A stretch of DNA of 64,000 nt from Sporosarcina sp. Marseille-Q4063 (lineage in GTDB: Bacteria; Bacillota; Bacilli; Bacillales_A; Planococcaceae), in NCBI RefSeq assembly GCF_018309085.1, contig NZ_CP070502.1:3715001-3779000 (forward strand), written 5' to 3'. Positions within the stretch are counted from its first letter, which is position 1; every line of letters starts with the position of its first letter. The position numbers were made by a program, and so were the translations under genes. Below the pieces are notes generated by a model. That model did no database searches. It was not told the DNA's origin and saw only the letters and a list, made by a program, of their open reading frames with translations. Shown piece after piece: positions 18,305 through 27,909 of this stretch.

Positions 18305-18673
18305 ATGGCGATAGAGCAGAGAGTGATGGTTTCACCGCAAAGAGAATATGAAACTCATGATTTACCGAAACAACAACCGAAAATCAGGCGCAGAAAAAAG
18401 ATATTTTCAACCGGAGAGAAATTCCTTTTTGTATTATTTACGGCAGTTCTCGTTCTTTTCGCATCAATGATCTTACATACTGAAAGCCAATTAAATGATG
18501 TGAACAGAGAAGTACAAGCACTTAGCGGGAAGATCGAGGAAACAACAAAACAGAATACGGAATTGTCCATCCAAGTGAAAGAGCAATCTACCTATGAAAG
18601 AGTATGGGAGAAAGCTAGAGAGCTTGGTTTGAATCTAAACGAAAAAAACGTTAAGGTTGTGCCTGGACGATGA
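18305..18673 (+). CDS. ftsL: Cell division protein FtsL
   Basis: A 122-residue bitopic membrane protein of the divisome. A basic cytoplasmic tail of about 40 residues (KIRRRKKIFSTGEK) precedes one membrane span (FLFVLFTAVLVLFASMILHT), then an extracellular leucine-zipper-like coiled coil (LNDVNREVQALSGKIEETTK) and an FtsL-family end (VWEKARELGLNLNEKNVKVV). It forms a complex with DivIC and DivIB that activates FtsW-PBP2B. Its stop overlaps the start of pbpB by four bases. Confidence 0.93.
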   Translation: MAIEQRVMVSPQREYETHDLPKQQPKIRRRKKIFSTGEKFLFVLFTAVLVLFASMILHTESQLNDVNREVQALSGKIEETTKQNTELSIQVKEQSTYERVWEKARELGLNLNEKNVKVVPGR

Positions 18674-20883
18674 AGAAGAAATTCAGATTCCAATGGGGAG
18701 CCTTTCTAATGTTTATCGTTTATGGAGGGCTCTTTTTCTTATTATTTGGAAGGATTGTTTTTATCCAAGTAACTGGCGAAGCCGAGGGAAAAGTCCTTGC
18801 TTCAATGGCTGAAAATAAATATTCCAGAGAATCGATACTTACCGCAGACCGCGGGAAAATTATTGATCGTAATGGTGAACTGATTGCTTCCGATACGTTA
18901 AGTTATCGACTTGTAGCAGTTTTAGATGAAAAATTAAGCGATTCAAGAGTGACTAGACATGTCGATGATCCCGAAAAAGCGGCCGAAGTACTTGCAAACT
19001 ACCTTCCACTCGAAAAAGATGAGTTGGTTGAAAGATTGACTAGAAGCGAAGAACAAATTAAAGAAGGGAAAAAGAAACAAGTCGAGTTTGGCAGCGCGGG
19101 ACGAAATATTAGTCACGAAACTGTTTTGGCAATCAGGGAAGAAAAGGTCCCTGGAATACAATTTATCGAATATAAAAAAAGGTTTTATCCGAATGGAAAT
19201 TTCGCGTCTTATTTAATAGGATTTGCCCAAGAGGAAGAGGATGACAAAGGCATCATTTCTACAGTTGGGAAAATGGGGCTCGAAGCGACCTACAATAAAC
19301 AATTAACTGGGGAAGATGGCAAAGTAAATTTCAAGTCTGATAGATTTGGAGTTACACTACCAAAAGCCGATAAGCAAATTGTGCCTGCTAAAGATGGTCT
19401 TGATATTAAACTTACAATCGATAAAACGATTCAAAACATAGTTGAAGATGCTATGAATGAAGTCGATAAAGAATACTCGCCGGATAAAATGTCGGTCATC
19501 GTGGCGAATCCGAAAACCGGCGCAATTCTAGCGATGAGTCAACGCCCATCATTTGATCCATCAACTCGTGTTGGATTGACATCGAATTGGCTCAATGAAG
19601 CTATCCAAAATACGATTGAGCCAGGGTCCACGATGAAAATATTCACTTTGGCCGCGGCCATTGAAGAGAATAAATGGGATCCAAATGCAACCTTTAAATC
19701 AGGACAATATACGCTTTACGACCGTACCATTCGCGATCACGTACGAGGCGGTTGGGGGACGATTTCTTTTCTTGAAGGATTTCAACGTTCATCAAACGTT
19801 TCCATGGCTTATTTATTGGAACGGTTAGGCGACCGGGAATTCATAAAGTATATGAATAAATTTGGGTTTGGAGCCAAAACAGGTATTGATTTACCGAAAG
19901 AATCTTCAGGAATCATTCTAGATCGATTTCCTTCCGAAAGGTTAACGACATCATATGGTCAAGGTTCAACAGTAACGCCGATACAAATGATTCAAGCCGT
20001 AACGGCGATTGCGAACGACGGAATGATGATGCAACCTTATGTAATCGATGAAATATACAACCCGAATACGGAAAAAGTTGTAGAAAGTAAAGAGCCGGAA
20101 AAGAAGGGGCAAGTAATTTCTAAAGAAACAGCCCAAAAGGTTAGAGAAGTTTTAGCGACAACAGTTACATCTGACGCAGGAACGGGTAAGAGATTCGCCT
20201 TGAATGGTTATACAGTCGGAGGCAAAACAGGCACTGCAGAAATACCAAGTCCGAATGGCGGTTATTTAAGCGGCGGCTCTAATTTTTTATATTCCTTCAT
20301 TGGAATGGCGCCTATTGAAGATCCGCAATTGGTAACGTATGTATTGGTGCAACATCCCAAGTTGGATGCTGGAGAATACGGCTCTGATCCCGTATCGAAA
20401 CTTTTCACTACAATTATGGAAAGCAGTTTGAAATACTTGAATATTGTTCCGGATGATATTGAAGAAGTTGAAACTAGCAATCTAGGCAATTTCCTAAAAG
20501 CAGATTCTGCGAAAGCGATTGAGAAGCTGAAGGTAGATGGTTTTTCGCCTGTACTTATCGGTGAGGGCGGAAAAGTTACTAGTCAATATCCAGAAAATGG
20601 CGCGGTACTTACACCCGGATCCGTCGTATTATTAAAAACTGAAGGTCAAACGACTTTGCCAGATTTCACGGGATGGTCGAAAAAAACATTGTTATCCTTT
20701 AAGATGTTATCAGGTCTTGATATAAGAATTACGGGGGACGGTTTTGTCACCGAACAAAGCCTCACAGCCGGAACAGTGCCAGGGGAAGACGAACCCATCG
20801 TTATCAAATTGCAAAGACCATCTGAAATTTATAAAATAAAACCGGAGGACGCGGAAGAAATGGATGATATTATCGGCGGCTGA
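18670..20883 (+). CDS. pbpB: Division-specific penicillin-binding protein 2B (class B PBP with PASTA domains)
   Basis: A 737-residue class B transpeptidase that cross-links septal peptidoglycan. One N-terminal anchor (FLMFIVYGGLFFLLFGRIVFI) is followed by the dimerisation domain (RGKIIDRNGELIASD) and the transpeptidase domain with intact motifs: active Ser in GSTMK, SSN in QRSSNVSMAY, and KTGTAEIP. The C-terminus carries two PASTA domains (about 600-660 and 665-720). The Ser motif context STMKIFTLAAAIEE is that of PBP2B/PBP1 of Gram-positive divisomes. Overlaps ftsL by four bases and is followed by spoVD, the B. subtilis order. Confidence 0.95.
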   Translation: MKKKFRFQWGAFLMFIVYGGLFFLLFGRIVFIQVTGEAEGKVLASMAENKYSRESILTADRGKIIDRNGELIASDTLSYRLVAVLDEKLSDSRVTRHVDDPEKAAEVLANYLPLEKDELVERLTRSEEQIKEGKKKQVEFGSAGRNISHETVLAIREEKVPGIQFIEYKKRFYPNGNFASYLIGFAQEEEDDKGIISTVGKMGLEATYNKQLTGEDGKVNFKSDRFGVTLPKADKQIVPAKDGLDIKLTIDKTIQNIVEDAMNEVDKEYSPDKMSVIVANPKTGAILAMSQRPSFDPSTRVGLTSNWLNEAIQNTIEPGSTMKIFTLAAAIEENKWDPNATFKSGQYTLYDRTIRDHVRGGWGTISFLEGFQRSSNVSMAYLLERLGDREFIKYMNKFGFGAKTGIDLPKESSGIILDRFPSERLTTSYGQGSTVTPIQMIQAVTAIANDGMMMQPYVIDEIYNPNTEKVVESKEPEKKGQVISKETAQKVREVLATTVTSDAGTGKRFALNGYTVGGKTGTAEIPSPNGGYLSGGSNFLYSFIGMAPIEDPQLVTYVLVQHPKLDAGEYGSDPVSKLFTTIMESSLKYLNIVPDDIEEVETSNLGNFLKADSAKAIEKLKVDGFSPVLIGEGGKVTSQYPENGAVLTPGSVVLLKTEGQTTLPDFTGWSKKTLLSFKMLSGLDIRITGDGFVTEQSLTAGTVPGEDEPIVIKLQRPSEIYKIKPEDAEEMDDIIGG

Positions 20884-20930
20884 CGAATAGCGCCCGTTGC
20901 CACTTCATAAGTTAGTAGAAAATGTGAGGT

Positions 20931-22853
20931 GTGTCGGCGCTGCGTAAAATCATAGAGTTACAGTCCAAAAAGAGATTGCGGGCAATCTTTGTCCTATTCA
21001 TTTTATTATTCGGCATGGTTATACTAAAGTTATTTCATGTTCAAATTATTCGGCATGAATTTCTAAAAAGTAAAGCGGAAGAGAATTGGGATCTTGAAAT
21101 TCCTTTTGGCGGAATGCGAGGCAATATTATCGACCGAAATGGCGAGCTGATTGTCGGTAACCAATTGGCGCCAACGCTTTATTTTATGCCTTCCCAAAAT
21201 AAAGATATAAAAGATGTTGCCACGACACTGGGAAGGATTTTGAAAACGGATGTTGCAGCTCTTGAGGAGAAACTATCAAAGAAAACTTATATGGTTAAAA
21301 TAGCTCCTGAAGGGAAAAACATTTCGAAGGATCAAGCAGATGAAATTGCCAAACTCCAAATTGCCGGTCTGTATACAGGCGTGGATTTTGTCAGGCATTA
21401 CCCAAACAAAGAGTTGTTATCAAGATTATTGGGATTTACGGGGTATGATGGGCAAGGATTGGCCGGAATTGAATATGCTTATGATGAAATACTACAAGGC
21501 ACCGGGGATCGAATTCGATTATATACTGATGCAAAGGGTGTTCCTTTACCTCATGTAGATGATGGGTTCAGGACAGGAGATAAAGGTGCTTCTATCGAAT
21601 TAACCATTGATCTTCGAATTCACAAAGTTGTTGAACGTGAATTGCGGCAAGCCATGGAGAAATTTGAAGCGACTCAAGCACTTGCCATCGTGATGAATCC
21701 CAAAACTGGTGAATTATTATCTGTGGCATCTTTTCCGACCTTTCATCCAGCAGAATATCAAAAAATAGATCCTAGTATTTATAATCGTAACTTGCCAGTT
21801 TGGATGACATTTGAACCGGGTTCGACATTTAAAATAATTACGCTTGCTGCTAGTATAGAAGAGCAATTGATTGACCTGGAAAAAGGACAGTTTCACGACC
21901 CGGGTTATACGATGGTAGCCAATGCAAGACTTCGTTGTTGGAAAAGAGAAGGGCATGGTTCCCAAACTTTTTTAGAAGTCGTTGAAAACTCATGTAACCC
22001 GGGTTTCGTAGAAATGGGCAGACGTTTAGGCGGAGACAAATTAGATAAATACATTCGGGATTTCGGATTTGGTCAAACGACAGGTTCAGGAATTGCAGGA
22101 GAATCTAAAGGTATTTTATTTTCAAAAGAGGGATTTGGACCCGTGGAACAAGCGACAACTGCGTTCGGGCAGGGAATTTCGGTAACGCCTATTCAACAAG
22201 TTCAAGCTGTTGCCGCAGCCATTAATGGCGGTAATCTATATAAGCCGTATATTGTGAAAGAAATTGTAGATTCTAACGGAAAGTCGATTCAAACATTTGG
22301 TCCGGAACTCAAAAAGAAAGTAATCAGCGAAGAAACTTCAAAAGAAGTCAGGCATGCACTGGAATCAGTTGTAGCAAACGGCTCTGGCCGCAATGCTTAT
22401 ACAGATGGACTGCGTGTTGGCGGGAAAACGGGTACCGCTCAAAAAGTGGTAGACGGACGCTATAAAGATGGTGAATATATTGTCTCATTCATCGGTTTTG
22501 CGCCCGCGGATGATCCGGAACTTCTCGTCTATGTCGCTATTGATAACCCGCACAATTCGGTTCAGTTCGGAGGCGTGATTGCCGCACCGATTGTTGGAAG
22601 AATTATCGAAGAAATAGCTCCGGTAGTCGGTATTACAAAGCGTGAAAATCAACTTGAAAAAGAGTATCGTTGGGGAGACGCGCTCACTCATCGAGTTCCG
22701 GATCTTACAGGGATGACGAGAGAGACAGTCCGAAACCAACTGTATACGTATCGAATAGAATGGCATGGTAATGGTGAAAAAGTTAAATACCAATTACCTG
22801 CGATCGATACGCTTATCACTGTTGACGATATTATTCATGTTTATACGGAATAA
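20931..22853 (+). CDS. spoVD: Stage V sporulation penicillin-binding protein SpoVD
   Basis: A 640-residue class B PBP needed for spore cortex peptidoglycan, partner of SpoVE. It has an N-terminal anchor (FVLFILLFGMVILKLFHVQII), the GMRGNIIDRNGELIVG dimerisation motif, and the transpeptidase motifs GSTFK, SCN (VENSCNPGFVEMG) and KTGTAQK. A single C-terminal PASTA domain (RVPDLTGMTRETVRNQ) marks SpoVD as against the two-PASTA PBP2B. The start is uncertain: GTG 20931 lies directly against GAGGT, and a TTG 45 bases downstream is possible. In B. subtilis murE follows; here mraY follows directly. Confidence 0.92.
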   Translation: MSALRKIIELQSKKRLRAIFVLFILLFGMVILKLFHVQIIRHEFLKSKAEENWDLEIPFGGMRGNIIDRNGELIVGNQLAPTLYFMPSQNKDIKDVATTLGRILKTDVAALEEKLSKKTYMVKIAPEGKNISKDQADEIAKLQIAGLYTGVDFVRHYPNKELLSRLLGFTGYDGQGLAGIEYAYDEILQGTGDRIRLYTDAKGVPLPHVDDGFRTGDKGASIELTIDLRIHKVVERELRQAMEKFEATQALAIVMNPKTGELLSVASFPTFHPAEYQKIDPSIYNRNLPVWMTFEPGSTFKIITLAASIEEQLIDLEKGQFHDPGYTMVANARLRCWKREGHGSQTFLEVVENSCNPGFVEMGRRLGGDKLDKYIRDFGFGQTTGSGIAGESKGILFSKEGFGPVEQATTAFGQGISVTPIQQVQAVAAAINGGNLYKPYIVKEIVDSNGKSIQTFGPELKKKVISEETSKEVRHALESVVANGSGRNAYTDGLRVGGKTGTAQKVVDGRYKDGEYIVSFIGFAPADDPELLVYVAIDNPHNSVQFGGVIAAPIVGRIIEEIAPVVGITKRENQLEKEYRWGDALTHRVPDLTGMTRETVRNQLYTYRIEWHGNGEKVKYQLPAIDTLITVDDIIHVYTE

Positions 22854-22939
22854 TATTTCGGATGCTCTTAAAAATTTTATGCGAAGTCTGAACCAGCAAT
22901 ATGTTCTTAACTGTTTCAGAAATAGAAGGAGAAAAAATC

Positions 22940-23911
22940 ATGACACTCGTTACTACATTGACGGCCATGGCTGTCGCATTTACCATATCAATATTATCAG
23001 GGTTTCTAATCATACCAGCCCTGAGACGAATGAAGTTTGGTCAGAGCATTCGTGAAGAAGGCCCGAAAGCCCATCAGAAAAAGGCGGGAACGCCGACGAT
23101 GGGCGGGCTTATTTTCCTTACTTCAATTATTCTATCAACCCTTATACTGTCATACATAAACGACGTACTGACGACGCAAACAATCGTATTGCTATTAATT
23201 CTCGTTGGCTTTGGATTGATTGGATTTTTAGATGATTTTATCATAGTTGTCTTAAAAAGAAATCTTGGTTTAACATCACTTCAAAAATTGATTGGCCAAA
23301 TCCTTGTTGCGATTATTGCGTTTTTCCTCTTGAGAATGGGACCATTTGAAACAACGGTGAACATCCCATTTACAGCGATTGATATTGATCTTGGAATCAT
23401 GTATATTGCATTTCTTATATTTTGGCTCGTGGGTTTTTCCAACGCTGTCAACATTACGGATGGACTTGATGGACTTGTTGCGGGTTGTTCGGCAATTTCT
23501 TTCGCAGCATTTGGTGTACTTGCCCTTCATTATGGGCAAGAAGATATAGCCACATTCACATTCGTGGTCACGGGTGCCATGCTCGGATTTCTTCTCTTCA
23601 ACAGCAAGCCTGCAAGAGTGTTTATGGGAGATACAGGTTCACTAGCGCTCGGCGGAGCACTTGCCATGATTTCGATTCTGATAAAACAAGAAGTATTGTT
23701 ATTATTAGTTGGAATTGTTTACGTCGTGGAAACTTTATCAGTTATTATTCAAGTCATTAGTTTTAAACTGACAGGAAAACGCGTATTTAAAATGAGTCCA
23801 ATCCATCACCATTTTGAACTATCAGGATGGTCGGAGTGGAAAATTGTACTCGTATTTTGGGGTATTGCAGCCTTAGCGGCAATCGTTCCTGTACTGTTGG
23901 AGGTGTTATAA
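22940..23911 (+). CDS. mraY: Phospho-N-acetylmuramoyl-pentapeptide transferase
   Basis: A 323-residue ten-span membrane enzyme that makes lipid I from UDP-MurNAc-pentapeptide and undecaprenyl phosphate. ATG 22940 is chosen for the AAGGAG site and gives the family length. Signature stretches are GPKAHQKKAGTPTMGGLIF, the catalytic-site GFLDDFIIVVLKRNLGLT (Asp-Asp), NAVNITDGLDGLVAG, GFLLFNSKPARVFMGDTGSL and the His-rich loop MSPIHHHFELSGWSE. It is separated by one base from murD. murE, usual upstream neighbour in B. subtilis, is absent here. Confidence 0.97.
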   Translation: MTLVTTLTAMAVAFTISILSGFLIIPALRRMKFGQSIREEGPKAHQKKAGTPTMGGLIFLTSIILSTLILSYINDVLTTQTIVLLLILVGFGLIGFLDDFIIVVLKRNLGLTSLQKLIGQILVAIIAFFLLRMGPFETTVNIPFTAIDIDLGIMYIAFLIFWLVGFSNAVNITDGLDGLVAGCSAISFAAFGVLALHYGQEDIATFTFVVTGAMLGFLLFNSKPARVFMGDTGSLALGGALAMISILIKQEVLLLLVGIVYVVETLSVIIQVISFKLTGKRVFKMSPIHHHFELSGWSEWKIVLVFWGIAALAAIVPVLLEVL

Positions 23912-23912
23912 G

Positions 23913-25262
23913 ATGAAAAGTACATTGCAATTCAAAGATAAAAAAGTACTGGTTCTAGGTCTTGCGAAAAGTGGATACGCAGTGGCTAAATTACTTAATT
24001 TATTAGGTGCTGACATCACTGTCAATGACTCGTCACCCGAGAAAGGGAATAAAGAGGCCGCTGAATTACAGTCTGAAGATATTTCAGTTATTTGCGGAGG
24101 CCATCCTCCCGGTATTTTGGACGAAGGATTTAGTTTAGTTATTAAAAATCCAGGGATACCTTATACCAATCCAGTTGTTAAGGATGCAATCGAAAGAGGA
24201 ATTCCCGTTTGGACGGAAATAGAGCTTGCTTATAAAATTAGTGAAGCGCCAATCATCGGAATAACTGGATCGAATGGGAAAACAACGACAACAACTTTAC
24301 TGTTTCACATGCTTAGTATCGGTAATAAGCGCCCATTAATTGCGGGCAATATAGGCACAGTGTCATGTACCGTTGCACAAGATGCAACGCCTGACGATGT
24401 AATTGTACTTGAGGCATCATCCTTTCAACTTATGGGGACAGAAACATTTAGACCGAAAATCGCGATTTTGACAAATATATATGATGCGCATCTTGATTAT
24501 CACGGAACTTCGGATGCTTATGCCGAGGCAAAGGCTGAAATCACGAGTAATCAACTCGAAGATGATTTTTTCATTTACAACGATGAACAAGAAGCTGTTC
24601 GGGAAATTGCGTTAAAATCACGGGCGATATTAATTCCGTTTTCTGTTAGCGAGAAAAAAGAAATCGGTATATCTGTCGATGAAACTTATATATATTGGAA
24701 CGGGACTCCTTTTATTAACCGCTCAATCATTAAATTGCCGGGACAGCATAATCTTGAAAATATATTATCTGCAACGGCAGCCGCAATATTAATGGGATGC
24801 AACAAAGAAGCGATTGAAGATGTGTTAGCTTCCTTTACAGGCGTTAAGCATCGGATGCAGTTTGTGAAAGAATTAAAAGGTAGAAAGTATTTCAATGACT
24901 CCAAAGCGACAAATACGTTAGCTACTAAAAGTGCGCTTGCCGCGTTTGATGTGCCGACTATATTAATAGCCGGCGGGTTAGACAGGGGACATTCCTTCGA
25001 AGAGTTAAGGCCTTTTATGGGGAATGTGAAAGCAGTCGTGGCACTCGGCGAAACCCGAGAAAGATTTGCCGAATTTGCATCCTCATGTGGGATTCAACAA
25101 ATTTTAGATGCCGGGACTATGGAAGATGCCGTTCGCCTCGCGCATTCCCTTTCTGAAGTTGGAGATGTCATATTATTATCTCCTGCAAGTGCTAGTTGGG
25201 ATCAATACGCAAGTTTTGAAGTTCGCGGCGATGCGTTTATAGAGGCAGTTATGTCGATTTAA
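23913..25262 (+). CDS. murD: UDP-N-acetylmuramoylalanine--D-glutamate ligase
   Basis: A 449-residue cytosolic Mur ligase adding D-Glu to UDP-MurNAc-L-Ala with ATP. The N-terminal domain binds UDP (VLVLGLAKSGYAVAKLL), the central ATPase has the P-loop GITGSNGKTTTTTLLFHM (about 115-132) and EASSFQL, and the C-terminal domain shows KATNTLATKSALAAFD and LLSPASASWDQYASFEVRGD. Canonical length. It begins one base after the mraY stop and is followed by the SEDS gene, the order of B. subtilis (murD-spoVE). Confidence 0.97.
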   Translation: MKSTLQFKDKKVLVLGLAKSGYAVAKLLNLLGADITVNDSSPEKGNKEAAELQSEDISVICGGHPPGILDEGFSLVIKNPGIPYTNPVVKDAIERGIPVWTEIELAYKISEAPIIGITGSNGKTTTTTLLFHMLSIGNKRPLIAGNIGTVSCTVAQDATPDDVIVLEASSFQLMGTETFRPKIAILTNIYDAHLDYHGTSDAYAEAKAEITSNQLEDDFFIYNDEQEAVREIALKSRAILIPFSVSEKKEIGISVDETYIYWNGTPFINRSIIKLPGQHNLENILSATAAAILMGCNKEAIEDVLASFTGVKHRMQFVKELKGRKYFNDSKATNTLATKSALAAFDVPTILIAGGLDRGHSFEELRPFMGNVKAVVALGETRERFAEFASSCGIQQILDAGTMEDAVRLAHSLSEVGDVILLSPASASWDQYASFEVRGDAFIEAVMSI

Positions 25263-25307
25263 GTAGTAAATACTGACCGTGGAAGGATGCGTTAACTGGA
25301 AAAGAAA

Positions 25308-26375
25308 TTGAAGATAGCGTTTGTCTTATCGGCAATCGCATTATCGTGTATAGGATTGGCTTTCGTCCATTCCGCAGGTTCTTATTGGGGTACCGTTTAT
25401 TACGCAAATTCTTCTCCTTTTATTATCAAACAATCGATTCATATGGTAGTATCCATGGGTATTGCATTTTTCATCATGAAAAGCCCGCTGACATCAAAAG
25501 AAAAAACATGGACGATTATCTATTGGCTAGTGATAGTAGCGCTTATAGCAGTTAAAATACCCGGTATTGGTGCTTTTCGTAATGGTTCTCAAAGTTGGAT
25601 TGTATTTGGCCCGCTGAGTATTCAACCAGCAGAATTTGCTAAAATTACTGTGATTACTAAACTAGCAAGTAGTCTTCGGTTTAGAAATAAAGGTAAATAT
25701 GTTTTCAACCTTAAGGATATCGGCATTATTTTACTGCCAGCCGGGTTGATCATGTTACAACCCGATCTTGGTTCAACTGTAATCCTAATCGTTTCGGCAT
25801 TCATCGTGTTATTTGTAGCCGGCTACTCATTGCGGTTTTTCACAATAATTGGTGTTGCGGGATTGGTTGCATTTGTCGGGTTAATTGCAGCGGCATCGTA
25901 TCGACTCGATCGAATCAAGTCATACATCGATCCGTGGAACGATCCGCTCGGTACTGGATTTCAAGGCATACAATCATTATTTGCAATTGCACCAGGGGGA
26001 CTATTTGGACACGGTTATGGGAATAGCCGGCAAAAGTATTTGTATTTGCCTGAGCCTCAAAATGATTTCATCTTCTCAATTATTGCAGAAGAGTCCGGGT
26101 TTTTAGGCGCTACGATTATAATTTCGTTATTTATAGTTCTTCTCGTAGCAACGTTTGGAATTGCCATTAGATCTAAGGACCGCTTTTCATTTCTTGCTGT
26201 AACGGGAATGGGGGCAATGATTCTTTTTCAAACCTTTTTAAATATCGGTGTAGTCTCGGGTTTATTGCCCGTCACAGGTGTAACGCTGCCGTTTATCAGT
26301 TATGGTGGTTCATCCCTAATGACGACATGGATAGCAGTAGGAATCGTCATGCATTTTATGAATGAAAAGACATAG
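25308..26375 (+). CDS. spoVE: SEDS-family peptidoglycan polymerase, SpoVE/FtsW type
   Basis: A ten-span membrane glycosyltransferase of the SEDS family that polymerises lipid II together with a class B PBP. Motifs are GSQSWIVFGPLSIQPAEFAK, MLQPDLGSTV with the essential Asp-containing loop region, SYIDPWNDPLGTGFQGIQS, YLPEPQNDFIFSIIAEESGF, and GVTLPFISYGGSS. Position after murD matches SpoVE; FtsW elsewhere is typical, but this gene could also be the sole divisome SEDS. The start is odd: an in-frame TAA at 25293 leaves only CTG 25296 (good spacing from GGAAGG) or TTG 25308. murG and murB, which follow in B. subtilis, are missing. Confidence 0.88.
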   Translation: MKIAFVLSAIALSCIGLAFVHSAGSYWGTVYYANSSPFIIKQSIHMVVSMGIAFFIMKSPLTSKEKTWTIIYWLVIVALIAVKIPGIGAFRNGSQSWIVFGPLSIQPAEFAKITVITKLASSLRFRNKGKYVFNLKDIGIILLPAGLIMLQPDLGSTVILIVSAFIVLFVAGYSLRFFTIIGVAGLVAFVGLIAAASYRLDRIKSYIDPWNDPLGTGFQGIQSLFAIAPGGLFGHGYGNSRQKYLYLPEPQNDFIFSIIAEESGFLGATIIISLFIVLLVATFGIAIRSKDRFSFLAVTGMGAMILFQTFLNIGVVSGLLPVTGVTLPFISYGGSSLMTTWIAVGIVMHFMNEKT

Positions 26376-26394
26376 CGAAATGGAGGGGAGCATT

Positions 26395-27183
26395 ATGGAT
26401 AAAGTTATCGATATAGAGGAACGAATTCCGTCAATGCGGGAAAAAAGACGCAGAAGAACCAATAAAAAATTCATCTTTATATTGTCGATTTTCGCGCTAG
26501 CTCTCCTCGTCATTCTTTATTTCCAATCACCGTTTAGTAAAATTAATAAGGTGACAGTTACGGGTGCTAATTTACATGATAGCGAATTTTACATAGAAAC
26601 GAGCGGTCTATTAAAGGACAAGTCTTTTTGGGGTTTTACAACAAAGAAAACCGAGGAAGTACTTGCAAACCTCGAAACCGTAAAAAAAGTTTCTGTTTCT
26701 CGAAAATGGCTCAATGACATTGATATTAAAATTACCGAATGGGATACAGTTGGCTATATTGAAAAGGATGGTCAGTATAGTTACTTGCTAGAAGACGGCG
26801 AAACATTTTCCTCCGATGAATTAAAACCAAGCAATCAAGCGCCTATTTTGATAGGTTTTGATAATTCAGGGAGTCGGAAGAAAGTGACGAAACAGCTCTT
26901 GGAACTGGAAAAGGATGTCTACCGATTAATTTCAGAGATCATCCTGAATGAAGAAGGACATGGCTCGACTGACTTAACCGTTTATACAGAAAATGGATAT
27001 GAAGTACGTGCAATGATTTCAACTTTCGCTGAGAAAATGGCTTATTATCCAGAAATCATCGCTCAATTGAGTGATCATGAAAAGGGCGTTATTGATATGG
27101 AAGTCGGCACATTTTTCACGCCATATAGTAAAGTATACGGTTTAAGTGAGGAGGGTGATGAGCGTGCCGAAGAAGAAGAGTGA
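26395..27183 (+). CDS. divIB: Cell division protein DivIB/FtsQ
   Basis: A 262-residue bitopic divisome protein. A basic cytoplasmic N-terminus (SMREKRRRRTNKK) precedes one membrane span (FIFILSIFALALLVILYF), a POTRA domain (INKVTVTGANLHDSEFYIE onward), a beta domain (about 110-230), and an acidic tail (LSEEGDERAEEEE). ATG 26395 follows GGAGGGG. It works with FtsL and DivIC. The tail overlaps ylxW by 20 bases. Directly after the SEDS gene, unlike B. subtilis where murG and murB intervene. Confidence 0.93.
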   Translation: MDKVIDIEERIPSMREKRRRRTNKKFIFILSIFALALLVILYFQSPFSKINKVTVTGANLHDSEFYIETSGLLKDKSFWGFTTKKTEEVLANLETVKKVSVSRKWLNDIDIKITEWDTVGYIEKDGQYSYLLEDGETFSSDELKPSNQAPILIGFDNSGSRKKVTKQLLELEKDVYRLISEIILNEEGHGSTDLTVYTENGYEVRAMISTFAEKMAYYPEIIAQLSDHEKGVIDMEVGTFFTPYSKVYGLSEEGDERAEEEE

Positions 27184-27880
27184 TGCCTACAAGAAAAAAG
27201 GTCGGCATATTTTGTTTTCAATCGTGTTTTTAGTTCTTGGTTTCATACTTGCATTTTCATATAAAACGTTGGGGAAAAGTAAGGAAACAATGAACCCTGT
27301 ATCTGATTCATTTTTACAGGAAGAAAAGTACAGAGAAGAATTAATTTTACAAAAAGAACGAAATAAGGAACTTTCCGATGAAATCGGCGTCAAGCAGGAA
27401 GGTATACGGTCATATGAACAATCATTTTCCGATAAGGAAAAAGCTCATGCTGACTTAGTTGAAGAAGCAAAAGATCTTCGCTTGCTGCTTGGTGTAATTC
27501 CTGCTACTGGTCCGGGTATCAAAATCACACTGAAAGATGCCGATTATGATCCAGTAGAACAAAATCCAAATGATTATATTGTCCATGAAAGTCACATTTT
27601 CAAGGTGATAAATGAATTAAGAATTTCAGGGGCACAAGGCTTGTCGATTAATGGTCAGCGGATTACAGCAAACTCCTTTATAAAATGTACAGGTCCGGTT
27701 ATTACGGTAGATGGAAAAACATTTCCTGCACCTTTTGTAATCGAAGCAATCGGTGATTCCGATGTACTAGCTTCCTCCTTATATTTAAGGGGAGGCGTTA
27801 TCGATGGTCTAATCCGCGATAACATTGTCGTCACGACAGAGCAAATGAAAGAAATGAAATTGGCAGCTTTAGGGGAATAA
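27164..27880 (+). CDS. ylxW: YlxW family DUF881 membrane protein
   Basis: About 238 residues if GTG 27164 is the start (AGGAGG nine bases upstream); ATG 27158 is the alternative but lies only three bases from that site. One N-terminal membrane span (HILFSIVFLVLGFILAFSY), a coiled coil (EEKYREELILQKERNKELSDE, about 50-100), and a C-terminal DUF881 ferredoxin-like domain (GPGIKITLKDAD, AQGLSINGQRITANS, CTGPVITVDG). The family sits in the dcw cluster of Bacillales and its role is not established. A DUF881 paralogue follows immediately. Confidence 0.88.
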   Translation: MPKKKSDAYKKKGRHILFSIVFLVLGFILAFSYKTLGKSKETMNPVSDSFLQEEKYREELILQKERNKELSDEIGVKQEGIRSYEQSFSDKEKAHADLVEEAKDLRLLLGVIPATGPGIKITLKDADYDPVEQNPNDYIVHESHIFKVINELRISGAQGLSINGQRITANSFIKCTGPVITVDGKTFPAPFVIEAIGDSDVLASSLYLRGGVIDGLIRDNIVVTTEQMKEMKLAALGE

Positions 27881-27909
27881 GCTAGTCGCAAGGAGGAGGG
27901 AAGGCCCAG

